A stretch of 64,000 nt of DNA from Spirosoma endbachense (GCF_010233585.1 NZ_CP045997.1:8234852-8298851), one strand, 5' to 3'. Counted from the stretch's first letter, positions 25,992 to 35,608 are shown. Numbers and translations are program-made. The notes: generated by a model from the sequence alone, not told the origin.

Positions 25992-28376
25992 ATGAATTGC
26001 AACCTATATAAATCACGAATGCCCTCAATGATATTGTGGTCATTGTGGCTGAGTCTGTTAAATCTCCCTCTTTTTGCACAATCAACTACGGGTAATATTG
26101 CCGGACGCATTGTGTCGGCAACAGCCCAGCCGCTTAGTCAGGTTACTGTCCGTTTGTCGAATTCACGAATAGGAACGACAACAAACGAGCAGGGTGAGTT
26201 TACGCTCAATAATGTGCCCACAGGTGCGCAGACGATCGTTATAAGCCGGGTTGGCCATACACGCAGCCGCCAGACAGTGACGGTGTCGGCAGGCGAAACT
26301 ACGCGGCTAACCGACTTCATACTTCCTGAAACAGCCGAAACATTGCAGGAAGTGACGGTAGATGGTAAAAACTCGTACAAGACTGATATTCCGTCCAATA
26401 GTCTTCGGGTAAAAACACCCCTGCTCGAATTGCCTCAGAATGTTCAGGTCGTAAATCGCCAGTTGATTGCCGATCAGCAGATATTCGACATGCTCGAAGG
26501 TGTTTCCCGCAATGTAAGTGGCGTTACACGTCAGGAGCACTGGGATAACTACGCCCGGCTAAACATGCGCGGTTCGCGGGTTTCGCCGTTCCGGAATGGC
26601 ATGAATGTTTCATCGACCTGGGGACCGCTGGCCGAAGATATGTCGATGGTAGAACGGATTGAATTTGTGAAAGGACCAGCTGGTTTTATGATGGCCAACG
26701 GTGAACCGAGTGGTTTTTATAACATCGTAACGAAGAAACCAACGGGCGTCACAAAAGGAGAAGTGAACCTGACAACGGGCAGTTTCGATACCTACCGTGC
26801 TACGCTTGATCTGGACGGAAAACTCAGTCAGGACGGTAGTTTGCTATACCGGCTGAACGTAATGGGCCAGTCAAAAGGGTCGTTCCGCGATTTTGAGTAT
26901 AACAACCGGTATACCATAGCTCCCGTTGTTAAATATAAATTGAGCGATCAGACATCCATCACCGCTGAATACACTTATCAGTATTCACAGATGTCGGTGA
27001 TTGGCTCGGCCTATGTATTTTCGGCAAATGGTTATGCCGCTTTTCCGCGGACGCTCTCAACGGCTTCTGCCAACCTTGATCCGACAACGATTCACGATCA
27101 TAGCTCTTTCCTGATTCTGGAGCATCAGCTTAGCCCAAACTGGAAACTGACCGGTCAATTGGCGTACTTCAATTATTCGCAGGTCGGTAGCTCGCTCTGG
27201 GCCGATTCGACAAAAGCAAATGGCGATATTTATCGGAATGTCAGTATTTGGGATGCGGCCAATGAAGGAAAATTTGCGCAGATTTTCGTTACTGGTGATG
27301 TTACGACGGGAGCCATTACGCACCGTATTCTGGCCGGGTTGGATCTGGGTAATAAAAAATACATTGCCGACTGGAATCAAACGTTCCCGTTATACGACAG
27401 CACGTTTGCATTCAACGGAAATAATCCAAACTATTATTTGCCCTCACAACTGCTGCCTAAGTTTGATCGTTCGCAAAGCCTGCGAAATCGGGCGGGTGCC
27501 AATGTGCTGAGTCAGTCATACAGCGGGTTGTATTTGCAGGATGAGTTGCGTTTCTGGCAGGACAAAATCCGCCTGACGCTGGCTGGCCGTCTGACAACTG
27601 CCCGCGATAGTCAGTATGGTGAGGGTACCGACGAAACCGTATTTACGCCCCGAGTAGGAGTCAGTGTTTCGCTGAACAAACAAACGTCGGTTTATGCACT
27701 TTACGATCAGGCGTTTGTGCCACAGGCGGGTGTTGACCGAATGGGGAATGCATTTAAACCAATAACGGGCAATAACACAGAAATCGGCCTGAAGAAAGAT
27801 TGGGCCGATGGGCGCTGGAATTCGACGATTTCGGCCTATACAATCACCAAAAACAATGTACTGACCACCGATCCTACGAACCCGAATTACTCCATTCAGT
27901 TAGGAGCGACGAAAACCAGTGGTGTTGAGTTCGACCTGCGTGGCGAATTATCGCCGGGCTTGAACCTGATCGCTAACTACGCCTATACGGATTCGAAAAT
28001 CACCAAAGATACCAAATCCGAAAATGTTGGTTTGCCCGTTCCCGGCTATAGCAGACATGTAACAAATGCCTGGCTCTCGTATCATGTACGCCAGGGAGCT
28101 GTGCAGGGGCTTGGAGTTTCGCTTGGTTACCAGTGGCAACTTGATCGATATGGCTGGTTTTCGGATGCTGTCGATAAAAACCCGACCATGCCAAACACGT
28201 TTCAGGCCGACGGGGCCATATCCTGGCAGAACAACCGCTTTAACATAGCGCTGAATGTGAACAATCTGTTCGATGCATACATCTATTCGGGCGCTTATTA
28301 TTCGTGGAGCAAATCGTATTACTGGCAGGCGCAGGCTCCGCGCAATTTCCGCCTGAGTATGGGTTTTAAATTTTAA
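25992..28376 (+). CDS. TonB-dependent siderophore receptor
   Basis: An outer-membrane gated channel of 794 residues. A signal peptide (to about 30, ending LFAQ) is followed by a carboxypeptidase-regulatory-like Ig domain (about 35-105). A plug domain (about 130-250: SLRVKTPLLELPQNVQVV, MLEGVSRNVSGV, RGSRVSPF, RIEFVKGPAG) and a 22-strand barrel follow, ending with the aromatic GFKF. The SLRVKTPLLE..PQ pattern is typical of ferric siderophore receptors of the FhuE/FoxA group. It is followed by a PepSY membrane protein, a common iron-reduction partner. A candidate iron box lies directly upstream. Confidence 0.92.
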   Translation: MNCNLYKSRMPSMILWSLWLSLLNLPLFAQSTTGNIAGRIVSATAQPLSQVTVRLSNSRIGTTTNEQGEFTLNNVPTGAQTIVISRVGHTRSRQTVTVSAGETTRLTDFILPETAETLQEVTVDGKNSYKTDIPSNSLRVKTPLLELPQNVQVVNRQLIADQQIFDMLEGVSRNVSGVTRQEHWDNYARLNMRGSRVSPFRNGMNVSSTWGPLAEDMSMVERIEFVKGPAGFMMANGEPSGFYNIVTKKPTGVTKGEVNLTTGSFDTYRATLDLDGKLSQDGSLLYRLNVMGQSKGSFRDFEYNNRYTIAPVVKYKLSDQTSITAEYTYQYSQMSVIGSAYVFSANGYAAFPRTLSTASANLDPTTIHDHSSFLILEHQLSPNWKLTGQLAYFNYSQVGSSLWADSTKANGDIYRNVSIWDAANEGKFAQIFVTGDVTTGAITHRILAGLDLGNKKYIADWNQTFPLYDSTFAFNGNNPNYYLPSQLLPKFDRSQSLRNRAGANVLSQSYSGLYLQDELRFWQDKIRLTLAGRLTTARDSQYGEGTDETVFTPRVGVSVSLNKQTSVYALYDQAFVPQAGVDRMGNAFKPITGNNTEIGLKKDWADGRWNSTISAYTITKNNVLTTDPTNPNYSIQLGATKTSGVEFDLRGELSPGLNLIANYAYTDSKITKDTKSENVGLPVPGYSRHVTNAWLSYHVRQGAVQGLGVSLGYQWQLDRYGWFSDAVDKNPTMPNTFQADGAISWQNNRFNIALNVNNLFDAYIYSGAYYSWSKSYYWQAQAPRNFRLSMGFKF

Positions 28377-28393
28377 TACCATTCAGTGACGGA

Positions 28394-28442
28394 TTTGGCG
28401 CAAACGGAAGGCTTGGGGCGAAGCCATGCTGTTTGCGCCAAA
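28394..28442. terminator. Hairpin between the TonB receptor and PepSY genes
   Basis: Arms 28394-28405 and 28431-28442 form a perfect 12-bp stem, with a second internal stem (GGCTT/AAGCC) in the loop. An A-run follows. It lies between two genes expected to be co-regulated, so it may only attenuate. Confidence 0.5.
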
Positions 28443-28476
28443 AAATCACGACCTCTAACGACTGAACAAGCCGACG

Positions 28477-29631
28477 ATGACAGTAAAAAAACTGGTTGGA
28501 ACGATTCACCTTTGGCTTGGGCTTGCGTCTGGGCTGATTGTCTTTGTTATTAGCCTTACGGGCTGTATGCTGGCTTTTGAACAGGAAATAAAAAACGTTA
28601 CCCAGCCCTATCGTTTTGTTGAGCCACCAGCGGGCGGGAAACTACTGCCACCCTCTGTATTGAAAGCGAAAGCTGAGGCTGCATTACCCGGTAAGGTGGC
28701 AAATGGTGTTTTATACGAAGAAACAGGACGGAGTGCTACGGTTGGCTTTTACAATGCTGACCCGGAATTTTATTACGTTGTTTATCTGAATCCCTTTTCG
28801 GGGGAAGTGCTGAAGGTGTGGGACGAAGATGAAGACTTCTTTCATTTCATTCTGCATGGGCATTATTATTTATGGTTGCCCGAAAAAATTGGCCAGCCAG
28901 TAGTGGCATCGGCTACGCTTATTTTTCTAGTGTTACTAATCTCTGGATTGGTGCTTTGGTGGCCTAAAAACAAAAGTGCGGCTAAACAGCGATTCAGCAT
29001 AAAATGGAATGCGGCCTGGCGCCGGAAGAACTACGATTTGCACAATGTGCTGGGCTTTTACATGCTGGCTGTCGGAATGATTTTTGCCATAACCGGCCTG
29101 GTGTGGGGTTTTCAGTGGTTCTCAACGCTGGTGTATCGGGTTACTGGTGGCACGGGTTCTGCTGAGTATATTATTCCTCCTTCTGATTCGACAATAGCCT
29201 CAGGCGTATCGTCGGCCACAACGGCGGTGGACAAAGTCTGGCTGAAACTCCGGCGGGAAAATCCAGCACAGCAAGGCATTAATCTATCCTTTCCCAAAAC
29301 CCCCGGCGAATCAATTTTTTCATACGTCAATTACCGGCCTGGTACGTACTACAAGGTTGATTACCATTATTATGACCAACACACGCTAAAGGAATTATCG
29401 GTCGACAGCCCCTACAGTGGTAACTATGCCGACGTGAATCTGGCCAAGAAGCTGAAACGGATGAATTATGATATTCACATTGGTGCCATTTGGGGGCTAC
29501 CCGGTAAGATTCTGGCGTTTTGTGCCAGTCTGGTCTGCGCCAGCCTACCCATAACGGGTTGCCTGATCTGGTGGGGCCGTCGTAGCAAAAAGCGACCTGT
29601 TAGCCGTGCCGTTGCCCGATCGATGGCTTAA
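28477..29631 (+). CDS. PepSY-associated membrane protein, iron-siderophore reductase-like
   Basis: A 384-residue inner-membrane protein of the PepSY_TM family with four membrane segments (about 13-35, 142-162, 188-210, 338-360) and a large periplasmic PepSY domain. Conserved His residues near the spans (FHFILHGHYYLW, NYDLHNVLGFY, NYDIHIGAIWG) could ligate heme or iron. Relatives next to TonB siderophore receptors are thought to reduce or strip Fe(III) in the periplasm (inference from family context). It follows the receptor by 100 bp and is read in the same direction. Confidence 0.85.
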   Translation: MTVKKLVGTIHLWLGLASGLIVFVISLTGCMLAFEQEIKNVTQPYRFVEPPAGGKLLPPSVLKAKAEAALPGKVANGVLYEETGRSATVGFYNADPEFYYVVYLNPFSGEVLKVWDEDEDFFHFILHGHYYLWLPEKIGQPVVASATLIFLVLLISGLVLWWPKNKSAAKQRFSIKWNAAWRRKNYDLHNVLGFYMLAVGMIFAITGLVWGFQWFSTLVYRVTGGTGSAEYIIPPSDSTIASGVSSATTAVDKVWLKLRRENPAQQGINLSFPKTPGESIFSYVNYRPGTYYKVDYHYYDQHTLKELSVDSPYSGNYADVNLAKKLKRMNYDIHIGAIWGLPGKILAFCASLVCASLPITGCLIWWGRRSKKRPVSRAVARSMA

Positions 29632-29768
29632 TGGGTTTGCTCTTGTTTTCGCAAATAGCGTATTCTGAACTTGTTTCTGTGAGAAGCGTAAAAAACTAGT
29701 TGTATCAATAAGGTTTTAGGGGAAAGATTTCTCAACTTTAGGCATTAATCCTAACATCTTTTATTACA

Positions 29769-30314
29769 ATGAGAACTACACACATTAGCCGGGTAATTAC
29801 GCTAACGTTAGCCGGCGTATTAATGACAATGATGACATGGGCTCAAGGAGACAAGGCGAACCGGCCTAGTCCACCGGCAACGGCCAGTGGGAAAATTAAA
29901 GATGCTACCATCACCATCAATTATAGTAGCCCTTCGGTGAAAGGTCGCCAGGTTTGGGATCCTAGCGGTACGCTTGCTCCTTATGGAAAAGTGTGGCGGG
30001 CCGGAGCCAATGAAGCGACTATCTTCGAAACAGACAAAGACATCAAGATCGAAGGAAAAACATTGCCTGCCGGGAAATATAGCTTATTTGCTATCCCTGA
30101 TCAAAAAGAATGGAAAATCATCTTCAATTCACAAACCGGTCAGTGGGGTATCAAACGGGGCGGAGAAGCCAATCGCGACCCAGCCAATGACGTATTGACC
30201 GTGTCTGTAAAGCCAGCCACTGCACCCTTGACGGAACGGCTGGTGTATAACGTAACCGGCAAAGGAGTTGTTCTGAAGTGGGAAACTGTTGAAGTACCCA
30301 TTGCTATTCAGTAA
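29769..30314 (+). CDS. DUF2911 family secreted protein
   Basis: A 181-residue protein with an N-terminal signal peptide (about 1-24, ending TWAQ). The DUF2911 block is complete: TINYSSPSVKGRQVW, APYGKVWRAGANEATIFET, LPAGKYSLFAIP and WKIIFN. Function is unknown; the family is common in Bacteroidota, mostly as single genes. It lies 137 bp after the PepSY gene and ends in a long hairpin shared with the next, convergent gene. Confidence 0.85.
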   Translation: MRTTHISRVITLTLAGVLMTMMTWAQGDKANRPSPPATASGKIKDATITINYSSPSVKGRQVWDPSGTLAPYGKVWRAGANEATIFETDKDIKIEGKTLPAGKYSLFAIPDQKEWKIIFNSQTGQWGIKRGGEANRDPANDVLTVSVKPATAPLTERLVYNVTGKGVVLKWETVEVPIAIQ

Positions 30315-30323
30315 GCGATACCT

Positions 30324-30390
30324 GTAAAGAGCGATCCCTCAGACGCATAAAGTTTTTAAAACTCTATGCGTCTGAGGGATCGCTCTTTAC
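30324..30390. terminator. Long hairpin overlapping a stop codon, shared by convergent genes
   Basis: Arms 30324-30349 and 30365-30390 are a perfect 26-bp stem. The interior (30351-30356 with 30358-30363) pairs again, leaving one mismatch and a loop of one base in the DNA. The right arm contains the stop codon (30387-30389) of the minus-strand FAD oxidase. Confidence 0.7.
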
Positions 30391-32000
30391 GCAATTGGTT
30401 CATCGACGACGATTTCCTGATCCAGTCCACATTTTTCCATAAAGTCATTGGTGAACACGGCCCGTGTCGGAGAATCAAGGAGTTGATTCCGGGCCGTTAG
30501 CCACGCATCGACGGCGGAATCACCATATTGCCGACGAATACGAGAGCCGTCAAGATTGAAGTTGACCTTGCCCCAATGCTGGGTGTAGGGAATGCCTAAC
30601 GCATCGAGTCGATTCCAGGTACGCTCCAGAAATTGACGCGTTAATTCAGATTCAATACCGTCGAGCTCCAGTACGCAGGTGATCGGAAAGCGTGTAAAGC
30701 CCAGGGTTGCCGGGGTTTTCTTCACCCATCGCAGACCCATGATACCCGGAAAAGCGGATTCTGCATTCAGCGCGACGACTTCCTCCAATACACGCGGACT
30801 ATCTTTCGCGTCAACACCGATAGCGGCACTGGAGGCTTTCCCCCGAATATTTGTATTCCCGAAAAAATCACTCATGGTGCCAATCCAGCCATCGGTATCC
30901 TCCAATGCCTGCGGATAAAGCGTATTGACGAGTGTGGGCACAAGCTTTCGGGGCGTAAGCTTGTCCAATAGCGTTTGAATTAAGCCCATTGTATCATCGC
31001 CGTATGTAAAACCTGGTTTGAGTGGGGGAGGTGTTGCGCCAGCGGGTTTTGTGTGGTGTTTATACAAAACTCTGACGAACGGCCCCCGCGACGGGTCAGT
31101 CCCGGTCAGGTCGAACTGATGCGGATTGACAATGAGCTGGAAATGATAAGGTTTGGCGTCGGGCGTTGGCAGTGGGAGGTTCAGGACGCTGGTAATACCC
31201 GAAAAATCACAGTCGGTCATGGCTTTTTTGAGTGCACTGGTATAGGGTACACTCTTCGCACTGTATGACTTTAACCAGAACAGGGCTTCGATTTCGAGCA
31301 TAATGCCATGAATGAAGCCAAATGAACCAAAACTGACTACGGCTGCATTGAACAGATCATCATCGCGTATCACCTCAGTTACGTCCAGCAAGTCAATAAA
31401 AGGTTGACCCGCCACCGGATAAGACGCCCTTTCCAGCCAGATGTGTTTGTCGGGGCCGCACACGATATGTAGGCCAACGATGGTATCATGCACAGCCCCA
31501 AAGTCGAACGCTGCGCCGTGGGTGCCGGTTGATGTGGCTCCGGCAACGGTCTGGCCGTTACTGGCTCCCGATGCTCGTATCGACTTATTACGAGCTTCAA
31601 GGAGTTGTTCCAAAATGTGGATCGTGGTGCCGCATTCGGTAAAAAACAGGTTGTCGGCCGATTTGCCCGCAGTCAGATAGGCGGGAGCAACCGATGCATT
31701 GCGGATGGCAAAGGTTTGCATCAGCGCATCGGTGTCGATCATGCCACCATTGGTAACACCAACTTTAGCGAACGACCAGTTTTTGCCAATAGCCCGTAAT
31801 CGAATGTTATTCTCGATGGCGTGTTTGATGAGCCACTGAAAATTAGCGGTCGTTTGCCGATATTCTGATTTGCTATCGGGTAAACCACTGGGAATGGTCA
31901 ACTTAAAAGACGTGTCGGGTGTAAGGGGTTGTGTAAAGTTTTCATGGCGATTGGTCAGTTCTGAAACCACCAATTGCTGAAGGCCATTCGGTAAGCTCAT
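30387..32000 (-). CDS. FAD-linked oxidase, L-gulonolactone/arabinono-lactone oxidase-like
   Basis: A 537-residue flavoprotein with an N-terminal FAD-binding PCMH domain (about 45-245). It has IRLRAIGKNWSFAK and the FAD-contacting block ASGASNGQTVAGATSTGTHG, followed by AVHDTIVG. The C-terminal part resembles the ALO domain (IPYTQHWGKVNF, RRQYGD, RAVFTNDFMEKCGL). No signal peptide is visible. The substrate is unknown; a sugar-lactone-type alcohol is plausible. The Bor-like lipoprotein gene is 29 bp upstream on the same strand, so they probably share a transcript. Confidence 0.75.
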   Translation of the reverse strand: MSLPNGLQQLVVSELTNRHENFTQPLTPDTSFKLTIPSGLPDSKSEYRQTTANFQWLIKHAIENNIRLRAIGKNWSFAKVGVTNGGMIDTDALMQTFAIRNASVAPAYLTAGKSADNLFFTECGTTIHILEQLLEARNKSIRASGASNGQTVAGATSTGTHGAAFDFGAVHDTIVGLHIVCGPDKHIWLERASYPVAGQPFIDLLDVTEVIRDDDLFNAAVVSFGSFGFIHGIMLEIEALFWLKSYSAKSVPYTSALKKAMTDCDFSGITSVLNLPLPTPDAKPYHFQLIVNPHQFDLTGTDPSRGPFVRVLYKHHTKPAGATPPPLKPGFTYGDDTMGLIQTLLDKLTPRKLVPTLVNTLYPQALEDTDGWIGTMSDFFGNTNIRGKASSAAIGVDAKDSPRVLEEVVALNAESAFPGIMGLRWVKKTPATLGFTRFPITCVLELDGIESELTRQFLERTWNRLDALGIPYTQHWGKVNFNLDGSRIRRQYGDSAVDAWLTARNQLLDSPTRAVFTNDFMEKCGLDQEIVVDEPIA

Positions 32001-32029
32001 TGTGCCGACGGGTTAAAGGTGGAGAAGAT

Positions 32030-32395
32030 TTAGATCGAATCGGTTGGGGGTACGTAGGGTGCACAACACCATCGTACGTGCCGTTTATTAACAACACCGA
32101 GCGTAACGGTCGATAAGAGATAATGCGCAAACGTGGATTTGACCGTTACGCCATTGAGGTGATTGAACCGGCGGTCGCAGGGCGGAGTGATGTCGGTTGG
32201 TTGCTTTAATCCCCAGAAATAGGCAGTGGTAGTTTGCTGGGTATAGGTAACATTAGCTGGTGTGTTGCAGTCGGGCTCCGTCGTCACACGGGTGGTTATG
32301 CAACCAGGCAGGAGCGGAGAAACGAACAGCAAACCCAGCCCCAGTAATAGACCACGGATTCGACTAATAAGAATAGAAGGTAGGTCTGATTTCAT
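32030..32395 (-). CDS. Bor-like lipoprotein
   Basis: A 121-residue predicted lipoprotein. A hydrophobic lead (about 11-30) ends in LPGC, a usable lipobox (Cys32). The remainder resembles the Bor/Iss family (phage lambda Bor): an aromatic TTAYFWGL block, a Cys-containing middle, then a hydrophobic FAHYLLSTVTLGVV segment before a Cys pair. The family member in lambda is a surface lipoprotein linked to serum survival; no such role is implied here. The match is by pattern only. Confidence 0.55.
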   Translation of the reverse strand: MKSDLPSILISRIRGLLLGLGLLFVSPLLPGCITTRVTTEPDCNTPANVTYTQQTTTAYFWGLKQPTDITPPCDRRFNHLNGVTVKSTFAHYLLSTVTLGVVNKRHVRWCCAPYVPPTDSI

Positions 32396-32484
32396 GGTGA
32401 AGTAGCGCTATGTCATGCATTAGTCGGGAAGGAACAAAATAGTATAACACATTAGTTAACTCATTGAGGGAACGGTAAATACAA

Positions 32485-32527
32485 AAAGCTCAAGGCCCTC
32501 GTCCTAGTGACGAAGGCCTTGAGCTTT
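32485..32527. terminator. Hairpin after the YtxH gene
   Basis: Arms 32485-32503 and 32509-32527 match at 18 of 19 positions with a 5-nt loop, downstream of the YtxH gene on the minus strand. Confidence 0.7.
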
Positions 32528-32619
32528 CCCTGTGTAATAGTGAGTGAATAACCGGGCTAACGAGGTAGACCAGGACCGTAGTCGTAACTACTCATACACC
32601 CAGCTAATCAATTCTGATA

Positions 32620-32976
32620 TTAGCTGATTTTAAGCGCATCTTCGGCATTATTTATACCAGATTTTGCTGCATCTGCTACATCATCTACTTTGTTGTTGTA
32701 GGCATTTTTTGCCCGCTCTTTGTTATAACCCGACTGGACTTCGTTTTTATAGTGGTCCACTTTTTTCTCTGCCCGGTTAGCATACTGATCAACCTTGTTT
32801 TCAGCGTTTCCAACCAGACTATCGATCTGTGATTTGACCTGAGCAACGCCCTCATCCCACTGATCCTGTAAGTCATTGACACGCTGAGTCAATTTGTCGC
32901 GGGTTTCTTTACCACTACGGGGAGCCGTCAGATAACCGATGGCCAGGCCTGCTAATACTCCTTTCAGAAAACTCAT
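32620..32976 (-). CDS. YtxH domain-containing protein
   Basis: A 118-residue protein that begins with a short hydrophobic segment (FLKGVLAGLAIGYLTAP) and the YtxH signature APRSGKETRDKL. A long charged alpha-helical region with coiled-coil character follows (repeated Asp/Lys/Asn heptad-like spacing to about 110). Proteins of this family are membrane-attached and often stress-induced; the molecular role is unknown. A terminator lies downstream. Confidence 0.85.
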   Translation of the reverse strand: MSFLKGVLAGLAIGYLTAPRSGKETRDKLTQRVNDLQDQWDEGVAQVKSQIDSLVGNAENKVDQYANRAEKKVDHYKNEVQSGYNKERAKNAYNNKVDDVADAAKSGINNAEDALKIS

Positions 32977-33194
32977 AATCTTAGTTGTGTTTAAATTGGT
33001 TCTGGGATAGTTAATATACGTTAAAAAGTATGCCAGAGTGTTTTGAAGAAGAGCTTAGGTCTGATAGACAGTGTATTATGGGCGAGGTTATTGCCATTTA
33101 CGAGACTTTTAACGAAAACGAATGAGTAGTTTATTCCACAAGATAGTAGTTGTTAATGGGCGCAAAAGTGCGGCCGAGTTACGTACTGACATAC

Positions 33195-33233
33195 AAAAAA
33201 AAGCCGGTTCGCTACAGACGAGCAGGAACCGGC
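33195..33233 (-). terminator. Intrinsic terminator of glmM
   Basis: On the minus strand an 8-bp GC-rich stem (33226-33233 with 33203-33210) is followed by eight T (33195-33202), the classic form and unlike the long hairpins elsewhere. It lies 24 bp after the stop. Confidence 0.85.
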
Positions 33234-33257
33234 GGCTATTAATATATAGGTGACTAT

Positions 33258-34652
33258 TTATCGCTTCTCGGCAAGAACTTCTCGAATATCGTCAATGATT
33301 TTACCGGCCAGATGATCAGCAGTAGCAAGTGTATCTGATTCGGAGTAGATACGGATGATTGGTTCCGTATTTGACTTCCGCAGGTGAACCCACTCTTTGT
33401 CGAACTCAATCTTAACTCCATCGATGGTATTGATTGGATTCCTGGCATATTTAGCCTGAATCCGATTCAGTACTGCATCAACATCGATATCGGGTGTCAG
33501 TTCGATTTTGTTTTTGGAAATGTAATAATTCGGGTATGTTCGTCGCAACATGGAAGCCGACTTTCCAGACTTGGCCAGATGGGTCAGAAACAGCGCAATG
33601 CCAACCAGGGCATCACGACCAAAATGAAGGTCAGGATAGATAATGCCGCCGTTTCCTTCACCGCCAATGACCGCATCTTTCGCTTTCATCATCTCAACCA
33701 CGTTAACCTCGCCAACCGCTGACGCAAAATGCTGTCCGCCGTATTTTTGGGTCACGTCGCGTAGCGCTATCGTGCTCGACAAATTTGACACTGTATTGCC
33801 GGGCTTGTTTTTCAGGACATAATCTGAAACCGCGACCAGCGTGTATTCTTCGCCAAACGGCGAACCATCTTCACAAATCAGGGCAAGCCGGTCAACATCA
33901 GGATCGACCACAATGCCGAGGTCGGTATTCCCTTTCTCCATCTCCTTGATTATATCGCGTAGATTTTCAGGTAAGGGTTCGGGGTTATGAGCAAAATTAC
34001 CCGTCGGTTCGCAGTGTAATTTGGCAATTTTTTCTACACCCAGGGCCTCCAGCAACATCGGTACAGCCAGGCCACCCGTTGAGTTGACCGCATCGACGAT
34101 AACTCTGAAATTGCGGGCTGCAATGGCAGCACGATCAACTAATGGCAGGGCCAGAATAAGGTCAATATGTTTTTGAAGCCAGCTCGTATCGGTGCGATAT
34201 TTGCCTAATTTACGTGCTTCCGCAAAATCAAATGATTCAGTTTCAGCAATAGAAAGTACTTCGGCTCCATCCGTTGCTGAAATAAATTCACCGGCTTCAT
34301 TCAGAAGTTTAAGGGCATTCCACTGTATGGGATTATGGCTGGCCGTTAAGATGATGCCACCCGCTGCCCCTTCGGCCGTTACGGCAAGCTCAACGGTAGG
34401 AGTTGTTGACAGACCAAGGTCAACCACGTGTAAACCCAGGCCCTGTAAAGTAGCCGCTACCAGCTTCGATACCATTTCACCCGAAAGCCGTCCATCGCGG
34501 CCAATCACAACAGTTTGTTTCTCAGGGTTGCGTTGCCGAAGCCACTGCCCAAAAGCAGCCGCAAATTTAACCACATCCAAGGGCGTCAGTCCGTCTCCGC
34601 TGCGCCCCCCAATCGTTCCTCGTATCCCGGAAATAGACTTAATTAATGCCAC
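33258..34652 (-). CDS. glmM: Phosphoglucosamine mutase (GlmM-type phosphohexomutase)
   Basis: Interconverts glucosamine 6- and 1-phosphate for UDP-GlcNAc synthesis. GTG at 34652 is chosen as start because it gives (M)ALIKSISGIRGTIGG, the family N-terminus; the frame runs on to an ATG at 34736 with 28 unrelated residues. The resulting 464 residues contain the phosphoserine loop TASHNP, the metal loop DPDVDR, the sugar loop GGEGNGG and the phosphate-binding RKSNTEPIIRIY. Phosphomannomutase activity cannot be excluded by sequence. An intrinsic terminator follows directly. Confidence 0.9.
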   Translation of the reverse strand: MALIKSISGIRGTIGGRSGDGLTPLDVVKFAAAFGQWLRQRNPEKQTVVIGRDGRLSGEMVSKLVAATLQGLGLHVVDLGLSTTPTVELAVTAEGAAGGIILTASHNPIQWNALKLLNEAGEFISATDGAEVLSIAETESFDFAEARKLGKYRTDTSWLQKHIDLILALPLVDRAAIAARNFRVIVDAVNSTGGLAVPMLLEALGVEKIAKLHCEPTGNFAHNPEPLPENLRDIIKEMEKGNTDLGIVVDPDVDRLALICEDGSPFGEEYTLVAVSDYVLKNKPGNTVSNLSSTIALRDVTQKYGGQHFASAVGEVNVVEMMKAKDAVIGGEGNGGIIYPDLHFGRDALVGIALFLTHLAKSGKSASMLRRTYPNYYISKNKIELTPDIDVDAVLNRIQAKYARNPINTIDGVKIEFDKEWVHLRKSNTEPIIRIYSESDTLATADHLAGKIIDDIREVLAEKR

Positions 34653-34777
34653 GTGAAGGGTCTGATAAAAATTCTGATAAGTCTGCAAAGATAGGTTGCA
34701 GGGCGTAAGGGGCAAGGGGCAAGTGCTTAAGCGCAAAAAAACTTTGTGACGTAAGCTCCATACGGAGTCTTAAATGG

Positions 34778-35608
34778 TTATGCAAATAATAACTCCGATC
34801 GTAAAGTAGAATTAGCCCGCCCTATAAATGTTCCACTAATTGGGGCTGCTAATTCTGGTTTGGCCGTTGATGTCAGAAATATATGCCGGTTAACAACAAC
34901 CGATCCTTCGGTTGGGTCGAAGCCCCGCCAGCCCGCACCGGGCAGATACACCTCTACCCAGGCGTGTAGCTGATGCTCCTGTTGTGGGTTTCCGAACAAA
35001 TAACCACTCACAAAACGAGCCGCGATACCAAGACTTCGGCAAGCGGCCATGAATAAAGTTGTATAATCGCGGCAGGAACCCTTGCGTAGCGTAAGCGTTT
35101 GCTCGGGTGGAAAAGGCGATCCTACTTCGCGAATTTCATACGTAAACTCCCGAATGGTTTGATTCAGAGTGATTAGAAAACCCGTTGTCTGCCAGCCCGC
35201 TTTGGCTGCAATCTGTTTGGCCCAGTCTTCAATTCGATGTGTGACACCAACGCGCTCTAAATAGGGTTGCAATAAATCCTGCTCATATTTGGGATAGCGA
35301 AACGGCACACGCTGGGTGTCGAACGGAAAAAGCACAAAGTCGAACGAGTTAAACTCGTCTGACTGAAGTTTCATTTCAGCCGTAACCATCAGGCGTTTAG
35401 TTGGATGGTTGAAATAGGCTAATTGCTGTACATTACCTTCTACATCGATATTGCGCACGATCCGCGACGGTTTAGGATCGATGATCAGGCTATAGTCCAG
35501 CATTTGCTGGTAAGGATATGTCCGGGGGTATAGATACAGCGTTTGGGGGCCGAGTGCAACAGGAATATCATAGTTGTATTCAGATTCGTGCCGGACGTGA
35601 AGAAGCAT
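34778..35608 (-). CDS. Transglutaminase-like (cysteine) protein of the Anbu locus type
   Basis: A 276-residue cytoplasmic protein with the N-terminal beta domain of bacterial transglutaminase-like proteins (MLLHVRHESEYNYD, then LYLYPR). A transglutaminase core follows, with Cys in RKGSCRDYTTLF, His in HAWVEVYLPG and Asp in FDPTEG. No signal peptide is present. It is transcribed downstream of the Anbu gene, 88 bp away with a hairpin between. In other bacteria this family is encoded with Anbu, an alpha-E protein and an atypical ATP-grasp enzyme; only the first two are seen here. Confidence 0.88.
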   Translation of the reverse strand: MLLHVRHESEYNYDIPVALGPQTLYLYPRTYPYQQMLDYSLIIDPKPSRIVRNIDVEGNVQQLAYFNHPTKRLMVTAEMKLQSDEFNSFDFVLFPFDTQRVPFRYPKYEQDLLQPYLERVGVTHRIEDWAKQIAAKAGWQTTGFLITLNQTIREFTYEIREVGSPFPPEQTLTLRKGSCRDYTTLFMAACRSLGIAARFVSGYLFGNPQQEHQLHAWVEVYLPGAGWRGFDPTEGSVVVNRHIFLTSTAKPELAAPISGTFIGRANSTLRSELLFA

